Assembly (NCBI GenBank): GCA_037143735.1
Contig: JBAWYD010000040.1
Location: 1 to 19,963, forward strand
Length of the DNA stretch: 19,963 bases
Direction of reading: 5' to 3'
Origin: JAPLJQ01 sp037143735
GTDB lineage: Bacteria; Desulfobacterota; Syntrophia; Syntrophales; UBA2185
Position numbers and translations under genes: made by a program
The notes under the pieces: generated by a model
Told to the model about the DNA's origin: nothing
Database searches by the model: none
Seen by the model: only the letters and a program-made list of their open reading frames with translations
Shown: positions 14,337-19,963 of the stretch, one piece after another
How the letters are laid out: the number at the start of each line of letters is the position of its first letter
How positions within the stretch are numbered: the first letter of the stretch is position 1

Positions 14337-15617
14337 GTGCTGGACATAAAGTTTCTCAGACAGAATGTGGATCTTGTGCGACGAAAGATGCGGGAGCGGG
14401 GTCAGGAGATTGACCTTGACGCATTCGCCGGTCTGGATGCCACGAGGCGGGATATCCTGCAGGAAGTGGAGGCCTTGCGGAATGAACGAAACCAGGCTTC
14501 CAGGGAAATCGGTGAAAAAAAGAAACTTAAGGAAGACGCCTCTTCGATCATCGCCAGAATGGCAGAAGTCTCAAGCCGGATCAGGGAACTTGAGGAATCC
14601 CTGAAAAAGGCCGAGGAAGATCTCGATGCCATGATAATGACCATTCCCAATATTCCTCATGAGTCTGTCACCTGTGGGACAAGTTCCGAAGACAACCCTG
14701 TCGTCAGAGAATGGGGACAGAAACCTTGTTTTGACTTCGCCCCCAGACAGCACTGGGACATCGGGGAGAGCTTGAATATCCTGGATTTTGCCAGGGGAGC
14801 GAAGATCACGGGAGCGCGTTTTACCCTTTATCGCGGAGCAGGCGCCATGCTGGAACGGGCGCTTATCAATTTTATGCTCGATCTCCACACATCAGAACAT
14901 GCTTACACAGAGGTGCTGACCCCCTTCATGGTCAACAAGGAAAGCATGACGGGAACCGGCCAGCTTCCAAAATTTGCGGATGATCTCTTCAAAATTGACA
15001 AGCTGGATTATTATCTCATTCCCACGGCGGAGGTGCCCGTCACCAATATCCATCGAGACGAGATATTGAACGAAAAGGATCTGCCTGTGTATTACGTGGC
15101 GTATTCGCCCTGTTTCCGTTCCGAAGCGGGTTCGTATGGGAAGGATACCCGGGGATTGATCAGGCAGCACCAGTTCAACAAGGTCGAACTGGTCAAATTC
15201 ACGACGCCGGAGACATCCTACGATGAACTGGAAAAACTGACCGGGAATGCCGAGGAAGTCCTGAAAAGGTTGAACATTCATTTCAGGACGGTGAGTCTTT
15301 GCACGGGAGATATGGGGTTTTCTTCAGCAAAGACCTATGATGTGGAGGTATGGCTCCCGGGACAGGACGCCTACAGGGAAATATCTTCGTGCAGTAATTT
15401 TGAGAATTTTCAGGCACGCAGAGCTTCCATCCGGTTCCGTCGCGAGAGCACGGGCAGGGTGGAGTTTGTTCATACCTTAAACGGGTCCGGACTGGCGGCA
15501 GGAAGGACGCTCGTCGCCGTTCTGGAAAATTACCAGCAGGCCGATGGAAGTGTTGTCATTCCCGAAGTTCTAAGACCATACATGAAAGGAATTGACAGGA
15601 TTCTTCCTCCGGGTTAA
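14337..15617 (+). CDS. serS: Seryl-tRNA synthetase
   Basis: A 426-residue class II synthetase that charges tRNA-Ser. The N-terminal LDIKFLRQNVDLVRRKM and the long charged helical arm (about residues 28-105) form the coiled coil that holds the tRNA-Ser variable arm. Motif 2 is CFRSEAGSYGKDTRGLIRQHQFNKVE, and motif 3 is LNGSGLAAGRTLVAVLENYQ. The ISSCSNFENFQARR segment is typical. The start is GTG 14337 behind TAAGGGT: the family begins M-L-D-I-K-F, while the longer frame from 14265 adds 24 unrelated residues. No T-box core was seen in the leader. Two tRNA-Ser genes begin 23 bp after the stop with no terminator between, suggesting cotranscription of enzyme and substrate. Confidence 0.95.
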   Translation: MLDIKFLRQNVDLVRRKMRERGQEIDLDAFAGLDATRRDILQEVEALRNERNQASREIGEKKKLKEDASSIIARMAEVSSRIRELEESLKKAEEDLDAMIMTIPNIPHESVTCGTSSEDNPVVREWGQKPCFDFAPRQHWDIGESLNILDFARGAKITGARFTLYRGAGAMLERALINFMLDLHTSEHAYTEVLTPFMVNKESMTGTGQLPKFADDLFKIDKLDYYLIPTAEVPVTNIHRDEILNEKDLPVYYVAYSPCFRSEAGSYGKDTRGLIRQHQFNKVELVKFTTPETSYDELEKLTGNAEEVLKRLNIHFRTVSLCTGDMGFSSAKTYDVEVWLPGQDAYREISSCSNFENFQARRASIRFRRESTGRVEFVHTLNGSGLAAGRTLVAVLENYQQADGSVVIPEVLRPYMKGIDRILPPG

Positions 15618-15640
15618 GAGGCACTGTTAAAAGCTTGCGC

Positions 15641-15726
15641 GGAGGGATGGCCGAGTGGTCGATGGCGGCGGTCTTGAAAACCGTTAACCGAAAGGTTCGC
15701 GGGTTCGAATCCTGCTCCCTCCGCCA
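15641..15726 (+). tRNA. tRNA-Ser (UGA)
   Basis: Acceptor arm GGAGGGA/TCCCTCC with discriminator G and encoded CCA (15724-15726). The anticodon stem GCGGT/ACCGT holds loop CTTGAAA with anticodon TGA at 15675-15677. A long variable arm (AACC-GAAA-GGTT) marks it as class II tRNA-Ser. T-arm GCGGG-TTCGAAT-CCTGC. It reads UCA and other UCN codons. Confidence 0.96.
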
Positions 15727-15733
15727 GAAAAAA

Positions 15734-15758
15734 GGACAGGGATCAGGAATCCCTGTCC
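15734..15758 (-). terminator. Terminator-like hairpin pointing against the tRNA genes
   Basis: GGACAGGGAT (15734-15743) and ATCCCTGTCC (15749-15758) form a perfect 10-bp stem with a 5-base loop. Six A precede it on the plus strand, so on the minus strand it reads as a stem followed by six T, a canonical intrinsic terminator. No T-run follows on the plus strand. It lies between two plus-strand tRNA-Ser genes, so it would only stop antisense transcription; it may also serve as a spacer for tRNA processing. Confidence 0.6.
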
Positions 15759-15769
15759 CCTGAAGAATC

Positions 15770-15864
<95 letters not shown>

Positions 15865-15877
15865 TATTTATTGTGAT

Positions 15878-15954
15878 GCGCCCATAGCTCAGCTGGATAG
15901 AGCGTCGGACTACGAATCCGAAGGTCGCAGGTTCGAACCCTGCTGGGCGTACCA
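15878..15954 (+). tRNA. tRNA-Arg (ACG)
   Basis: Acceptor arm GCGCCCA/TGGGCGT (terminal G-T pair), discriminator A, encoded CCA (15952-15954). The anticodon stem TCGGA/TCCGA holds loop CTACGAA with anticodon ACG at 15912-15914. T-arm GCAGG-TTCGAAC-CCTGC. A34 is normally deaminated to inosine by TadA, allowing it to read CGU, CGC and CGA. Confidence 0.96.
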
Positions 15955-16008
15955 AATCTGCCCCCTTTTCATAAATACTATTAAAACCAAAATATCAGAT
16001 CATGTTTT

Positions 16009-16051
16009 GGCCGGATATGCTTCATTGATTAAGCATATCCGGCCCTTTTTT
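16009..16051 (+). terminator. Intrinsic terminator of the serS-tRNA cluster
   Basis: GGCCGGATATGCTT (16009-16022) pairs perfectly with AAGCATATCCGGCC (16031-16044), 14 bp around an 8-base loop, followed by C and six T. It is the first plus-strand terminator after serS, so a serS-tRNA readthrough transcript would end here. Confidence 0.9.
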
Positions 16052-16176
16052 GTATTTATTCCTGTTGCTCATATTTCCAGAAGCCTTGATGTTTTTGTAG
16101 GGTCATGATTATCGGAGAGATTCGGGAAAGTTCCCTCGTTACTCACTTACAATGTGAAATCGAGCGTCTGGTAATT

Positions 16177-16205
16177 TTGATAGGCATCTTTTTCTCGATT
16201 ATGAT
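16177..16205 (+). promoter_or_regulatory. Sigma70-type promoter for the hemerythrin-like gene
   Basis: TTGATA (16177-16182), a 17-bp spacer, and TATGAT (16200-16205), each five of six to consensus. Transcription would start near 16212. Confidence 0.6.
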
Positions 16206-16324
16206 ATAAGAAAATCGTATCGTCCGGTCGCTACGGATGGGCTAACATTATGAAATCTTATTAATTATAAGTTGTTCAATGCAGTTTAGTAGAATGAACC
16301 ACACAATAAGGAGGAGGTGTCGTC

Positions 16325-16864
16325 ATGAAGCCAATCGGCCCCCTGATGTGGGAACATAGGTTGATTGAAAAGATGCTGAGCTTTTTTGGGGGTGAAACCA
16401 GGAAGATTACTGAACAGAAAAAGGTGGACCTCCTGTTTGTCGATACCGCGGTGGACTTCATCCGTACTTACGCGGACCGGACACACCATGGCAAGGAAGA
16501 GGATATTCTCTTCAGGGATCTCATAAAAAAACAGCTCTCCCAAGAACACGCCCGTATCATGGAAGAGTTGGTGGAGGAACATAAGTATGCCCGGAAAACG
16601 GTGGGTATGCTGGTGGACGCCAAAGAGAGATATCTCAAGGGAGAAAATACATCACAGGAAGTCGTTTCCCTCTTGGGGGAACTGGCCCATTTTTATCCCA
16701 TACATATTGAAAAGGAGGACAAACATTTCTTTTATCCCTGCATGGAGTACTTTACAAAGGAAGAACAGGACCGGATGCTTAAGGAGTTCTATGAATTTGA
16801 TCGGAACATGATCCATGAAAAATATCGGAAAATTGTAGATCGGATTAAGGAACAGTCTGTGTAG
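16325..16864 (+). CDS. Hemerythrin HHE domain protein
   Basis: A 179-residue, mostly helical protein with the residues of a hemerythrin-like di-iron site. His11 lies in helix 1 (MWEHRLIEKML), His54/His55 with Glu58/Glu59 in helix 2 (RTHHGKEED), His86 in helix 3 (EEHKYAR), and His122 and His127 with the acidic IEKED in helix 4 (HFYPIHIEKEDKHFF). Such proteins bind O2 or sense or buffer oxygen, NO or iron. In anaerobes they often serve oxygen protection. Exact ligand pairing is inferred from spacing. Phe/Tyr-rich PIHIEKEDKHFF is typical of the DUF438/HHE group. The ribosome-binding site AAGGAGGAGGTG is very strong, and the gene has its own promoter, so it is probably monocistronic. Confidence 0.9.
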   Translation: MKPIGPLMWEHRLIEKMLSFFGGETRKITEQKKVDLLFVDTAVDFIRTYADRTHHGKEEDILFRDLIKKQLSQEHARIMEELVEEHKYARKTVGMLVDAKERYLKGENTSQEVVSLLGELAHFYPIHIEKEDKHFFYPCMEYFTKEEQDRMLKEFYEFDRNMIHEKYRKIVDRIKEQSV

Positions 16865-16988
16865 GATTCTTCAGTAAAACGTCAACTTCAAGGATGAGCA
16901 CACTGGATTTTTTTCACCGGAGACAAATTTTTTATATGGAGCAGGCGGGTGCGTTGAAGTGTGGACAACTAAATGAGTGTGATCGGTT

Positions 16989-18212
16989 ATGAAAAAAATA
17001 TTTGAAGTCATTTTTATCTTATTTTTATTGACATTGCTGGCCGGCTGCGCAGGAGCGCTTCATAGCGCGGCAGCAAAGGGGAATATTAAAGCACTAAAAG
17101 AAATGCTCGACGGCGGCGCAAACATCAACGAAAGCAGCTTCAGCGCAATGGTGGCAGGCCCTCCCCTTCACTATGCATCATACTACTGCCAAGTCGAGGC
17201 GGTGCGGTTACTTCTCGAAAGAGGTGCAGATGTAAATGCCGCAGGGTGGAAAGGAATGACAGCCCGGGACTGGGCTGCTGAGGGTGGATGCAATAAGTTG
17301 GTTAAACTCCTTGAAATTGAAAGTGGTGCAGACGAGGCAAAGACACAAATTGCAACAAATAGAGATCGAGCGCAATCCGCAAAAGTCAAATCAGTATCGG
17401 TAGGAGCTGTGCCCTCTAAAGAAGTATCTCCCATTATCAAATCCGATGTTGATGAACTGCCATCCACTGCAACTAAACCAAATAAAAACTCCTATGCCAT
17501 CGTAATTGGGATCGAAAATTACCGCCAGAAACTTCCCAAAGCGGACTTTGCAAGTCATGACGCGAAAATCATTTCGGAGTATTTAACAAAGATAATGGGC
17601 TATCCCGAAGAAAACGTGATTACCCTATTAAATGACAGAGCACTGAAGAGTGACATGGAGAAATATTTCGATCGTTGGCTGAATAATAATGTGGAGGAAA
17701 ACGGCCGGGTGTTCATCTACTATTCCGGACACGGTGCACCGAATACCAAAACTGGCGATGCCTATCTGGTGCCCTATGACGGCGATCCGACCTTTATCGC
17801 CGAGACGGGATATCCCATATCGCGTCTTTACGAATCTCTGGGCAAGCTGAAAGCAAGAGAGATCACTGTTGTTCTTGATTCCTGTTTTTCCGGTGCGGGT
17901 GGCCGTTCCGTCCTTGCCAAGGGAGCAAAGCCTCTTGTCATTACGATCAATACTCCAAATATTAAAAAGAACATTGCCGTGATGACGGCATCATCGGGAG
18001 ACCAAATAAGTTCGGCATATGAAGAACAAGGTCACGGACTCTTCACCTACTTCATGCTCAAGGGCATAAAAAACGAAGATGTCGTCAAACCGGATGGATC
18101 CATCAAGATGGACGACCTGTTCAGTTACATCAAACCCCAGGTGGAGCGTATTGCGAGAAAGCAATACAACAACGAACAAACGCCGCAGTTGATCGGAGCG
18201 AAAAAGAATTAG
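16989..18212 (+). CDS. Lipoprotein with ankyrin repeats and caspase-like (C14) peptidase domain
   Basis: A 407-residue protein. Residues 1-20 form a lipoprotein signal with hydrophobic core and lipobox LAGC (lipidated Cys20), so it should be anchored in a membrane and face the periplasm or outside. Residues about 22-112 hold roughly three ankyrin repeats (GNIKALKEMLDGGANIN, PPLHYASYYCQVEAVRLLLERGADVNA, MTARDWAAEGGCNKLVKLLE). A linker of about 50 residues follows. The caspase/metacaspase p20-like domain (about 167-400) begins SYAIVIGIENY and carries the dyad His248 (YYSGHGAP) and Cys299 (VLDSCFSG). Both catalytic residues are present, so it may be an active Arg/Lys- or Asp-directed peptidase; specificity cannot be read here. 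It is preceded by a 124-bp gap and has no recognised operon partner. Confidence 0.88.
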   Translation: MKKIFEVIFILFLLTLLAGCAGALHSAAAKGNIKALKEMLDGGANINESSFSAMVAGPPLHYASYYCQVEAVRLLLERGADVNAAGWKGMTARDWAAEGGCNKLVKLLEIESGADEAKTQIATNRDRAQSAKVKSVSVGAVPSKEVSPIIKSDVDELPSTATKPNKNSYAIVIGIENYRQKLPKADFASHDAKIISEYLTKIMGYPEENVITLLNDRALKSDMEKYFDRWLNNNVEENGRVFIYYSGHGAPNTKTGDAYLVPYDGDPTFIAETGYPISRLYESLGKLKAREITVVLDSCFSGAGGRSVLAKGAKPLVITINTPNIKKNIAVMTASSGDQISSAYEEQGHGLFTYFMLKGIKNEDVVKPDGSIKMDDLFSYIKPQVERIARKQYNNEQTPQLIGAKKN

Positions 18213-18260
18213 GGATACACTCATTCTGACGGCTTCGCGAGGTTTATCCAAATTCCCAGC

Positions 18261-18488
18261 GTGTTCCAATGTCAAGCGGTTGTCGAAGCACATCTTTTAC
18301 GGGCAACACCTATGATCCGGGCATGGCGTGAGCATATCGGAATTACGCAAAGAGAGCTTGCCGCCCGTATTGGTGTGACTCAAGCCGCCGTTGCAAAATT
18401 AGAAAAACCCGACGCGAGACCACGTCGCGCCACTCTTGGAAAGATTGCTGAAGCGCTTGAGATATCCATTGAAAATATTGACGTTTAA
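18261..18488 (+). pseudogene. XRE-family helix-turn-helix fragment, possible antitoxin remnant
   Basis: The 75-residue frame (GTG start) contains a clear XRE DNA-binding domain: MIRAWREHIGITQRELAARIGVTQAAVAKLEK, then ATLGKIAEALEISIENIDV. This pattern belongs to antitoxin-like regulators of about 95-110 residues in which an N-terminal region precedes the VVEAHLL...PMIRAWREH segment. That region is missing, no ribosome-binding site precedes the GTG, and no RelE/ParE-type toxin gene adjoins. It therefore looks like the 3' part of a decayed toxin-antitoxin gene. A short functional regulator starting at ATG 18312 is an alternative. It sits in the same frame as the caspase gene, 48 bp after its TAG, which is probably chance. 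Confidence 0.55.
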
Positions 18489-18785
18489 CAGTACTTCCTG
18501 TACTACACAAATCGTCAACCTCAATGAATATGCAGGACTTCAAGCCGTTATCATTGATGTTATTTTCTCAATAATTATGATATGGATGATAGAAATCTGG
18601 ACATTCGGTTCTGTAAAGTGGCTGGGCCACCGGATACATGATTGATAATTGTAGCACCGCCGGTAAACCAAGTGGTTAACGTAGAAAACGATCCTCAACA
18701 TAGCGTATGAAACGGCATATTGACGGCCTGATATAATGTGCCATAATAATTCACTTTATCTCAATGCACAGGAGGTGATGATGTT
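18489..18785. other. Intergenic region before the M24 peptidase gene
   Basis: About 297 bp. It contains a small dyad AGTAC-TTCCT-GTACT (18490-18504) directly after the helix-turn-helix frame, and the promoter of the next gene near 18729. A frame at 18436-18645 lacks a ribosome-binding site and any family resemblance. Nothing else was recognised. Confidence 0.5.
18729..18737 (+). promoter_or_regulatory. Extended -10 promoter for the M24 peptidase gene
   Basis: TGATATAAT combines a perfect TATAAT (18732-18737) with an upstream TG one base away, a typical extended -10 that can act without a good -35. An overlapping alternative is TTGACG (18720-18725), 16 bp, CATAAT (18742-18747). Confidence 0.55.
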
Positions 18786-19961
18786 ATGGAACAGGTAAAA
18801 AGGATAGAGGCCTTGCAAAGGCAGATTGTCGATCGGGAATTAGGGGGCGCCCTGATCGGTTATTCCCGGAATATCCTCTACTACACCGGGACTGCCCAGC
18901 CCTCTTGGCTGGTCGTCCTGCCGGATGAATACATTCTGTATGTCCGGAGCGGTCTGGATTTTGCCCTCAATGATATTTTCATCCCGAAAGAACGGGTGAA
19001 AGAGGAAAGACGACTGGACAAGATTTCCGAGTCTTTCTTAACGAAGATGCAACCGTCCGGCAGGCAGATTGGTGTGGAGCTGGATATTTTGACGGCGGAG
19101 CAATTTCTGAACATCAAGAAACTCTTTTGGGGATGCGATTTTGTCAATGTCTCTCCGCTTATTCTGGAACAGCGAAAGACGAAGGCCGCCCTGGAAATTG
19201 AGCAGATCAAGAAAGCCTGCCAGGCTATCCACGCCGGCCATGAGGCAGTCCTTTCGACCTTAGAGGAAGGCATAACGGAACTGGAACTTGCCGCCGCGGT
19301 GGAAAACGCCCACCGCCTGGCGGGGCATGAGGGTATCTTCTTCATCCGCCAGCCCGATTTCTTCATGAGCCGTGGCCCCATCACCTCAGGTCCCAACCTT
19401 TTCAAGATCAGCGGTGTCGTTTACACCATTACCGGCGTGGGGTTGAGCCCCGCCGTTCCTGCGGGTCCCTCGCAAAGAAAAATAAATGCCGGGGACATTG
19501 TCATTGTTGACATTCCTACACTCTTAAACGGCTATCATGCCGATCAGACACGGACCTATTGTGTGGGAAAGGCCGGAAAAGAAATTCATTCCATGTACGA
19601 CGACTTGAAGGCCATTGCCGATCATCTCATCGAAAGCATCAGGCCGGGTACGGCCTGCAATGAAATCTACCGGATGGCTGTCAAAAAAGCTGATGAGTTG
19701 GGACGTCAAGGTCAGTTCCAGCATTTCGGCGGCGGCAAGAAATCACGGTTGATCGGTCACGGCATCGGCCTGGAGTTGAACGAACCCCCCATTCTCTCCG
19801 AATACGACCATTCCCCTGTGGAGGAAGATTATGTCATTGCCCTGGATCTGCATATGCTTGACGAGGTTTTGGGCGTCGTCAAGTTGGAGGATATGATTCT
19901 TGTTAAGCGAGGAGGCAATCAAATCCTCACCATGACGCCCCGGGAAATGTTCGAAATATAG
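18786..19961 (+). CDS. M24 family metallopeptidase (Xaa-Pro aminopeptidase-like)
   Basis: A 391-residue protein. An N-terminal creatinase-like domain (about 1-135; GGALIGYSRNILYYTG, SWLVVLPDEYILYVRSG) precedes a pita-bread catalytic domain (about 140-385). Metal ligands by alignment are Asp242 (IVDIPTLLNGYHAD), Asp253 (ADQTRTY), His325 (IGHGIGLELNEPP) and Glu368 (VKLEDMILV). The position that is normally Glu, in a pattern like ALEP, is Asp354 here (IALDLHM). Xaa-Pro peptidases remove N-terminal residues before proline; relatives include creatinases. The GHGIGLELNEPP motif supports an M24B-type enzyme. Substrate is not predictable. AGGAGGTGA lies at ideal distance from ATG 18786, and the stop TAG is two bases from the window end, so the gene is complete. 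Confidence 0.9.
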   Translation: MEQVKRIEALQRQIVDRELGGALIGYSRNILYYTGTAQPSWLVVLPDEYILYVRSGLDFALNDIFIPKERVKEERRLDKISESFLTKMQPSGRQIGVELDILTAEQFLNIKKLFWGCDFVNVSPLILEQRKTKAALEIEQIKKACQAIHAGHEAVLSTLEEGITELELAAAVENAHRLAGHEGIFFIRQPDFFMSRGPITSGPNLFKISGVVYTITGVGLSPAVPAGPSQRKINAGDIVIVDIPTLLNGYHADQTRTYCVGKAGKEIHSMYDDLKAIADHLIESIRPGTACNEIYRMAVKKADELGRQGQFQHFGGGKKSRLIGHGIGLELNEPPILSEYDHSPVEEDYVIALDLHMLDEVLGVVKLEDMILVKRGGNQILTMTPREMFEI

Positions 19962-19963
19962 CC

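Larger units (their letters stand above)
15955..16324. other. Intergenic region between tRNA-Arg and the hemerythrin gene
   Basis: This 370-bp stretch holds the tRNA-cluster terminator (16009-16051) and the promoter of the hemerythrin-like gene (16177-16205), with a leader of about 110 nt. An open frame over 15830-16108 overlaps two tRNA genes and is not credible. Nothing else is recognised between 16052 and 16176. Confidence 0.6.

Noticed and set aside
18436..18645. Frame of 69 codons after the helix-turn-helix fragment
   Set aside because: No ribosome-binding site, it overlaps the fragment in another frame, and it has no recognisable family pattern despite a hydrophobic stretch.

Overview
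The window looks like chromosomal DNA from an anaerobic Desulfobacterota/Deltaproteobacteria-type bacterium, perhaps near Syntrophales. This is inferred from gene content and was not tested. The clues are a split, PurS-fused PurL with a separate PurQ, a citramalate synthase route to isoleucine, and an RNase E/G of intermediate size. Most genes are housekeeping. Accessory material lies at the left edge and between about 16.1 and 18.6 kb.

Layout. (1) 3-1707: the 3' part of a FeeM-like N-acyl amino acid synthase (GNAT fold), then a stand-alone ThiF/E1-like adenylyltransferase. (2) 1730-2125, minus strand: a universal stress protein, with its own promoter divergent from the purine genes. (3) 2554-6373: purL-purQ, the two parts of FGAM synthase. 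(4) 6374-8316: cimA behind what reads as a complete translational attenuator. It has a promoter, a 25-codon leader peptide with five Ile codons, a protector hairpin, a 12-bp antiterminator and a near-perfect 16-bp intrinsic terminator. This is the most interesting signal in the window. (5) 8395-10881: a YciO/Sua5-family gene and an RNase E/G gene 15 bp apart. (6) 10896-11714, minus strand: proC. (7) 11913-14227: yggT, a DUF167 gene and murJ. (8) 14337-15954: serS followed without a terminator by tRNA-Ser(UGA), tRNA-Ser(GCU) and tRNA-Arg(ACG), then a strong terminator. (9) 16325-18488: a hemerythrin-like protein, a lipoprotein joining ankyrin repeats to a caspase-like (C14) domain, and a short XRE helix-turn-helix ORF that looks like an antitoxin remnant. 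(10) 18786-19961: an M24 (Xaa-Pro peptidase-like) metallopeptidase, complete at the right edge.

Working together: purL/purQ make FGAM for purine synthesis. cimA starts the threonine-independent isoleucine pathway and appears to be controlled by Ile-tRNA supply. serS sits next to two tRNAs it charges. proC, yggT and the DUF167 gene are common neighbours in bacteria, but here proC is inverted relative to the other two. Three start codons need correcting from the longest open frame: cimA (about 6730), proC (11714) and serS (GTG 14337).
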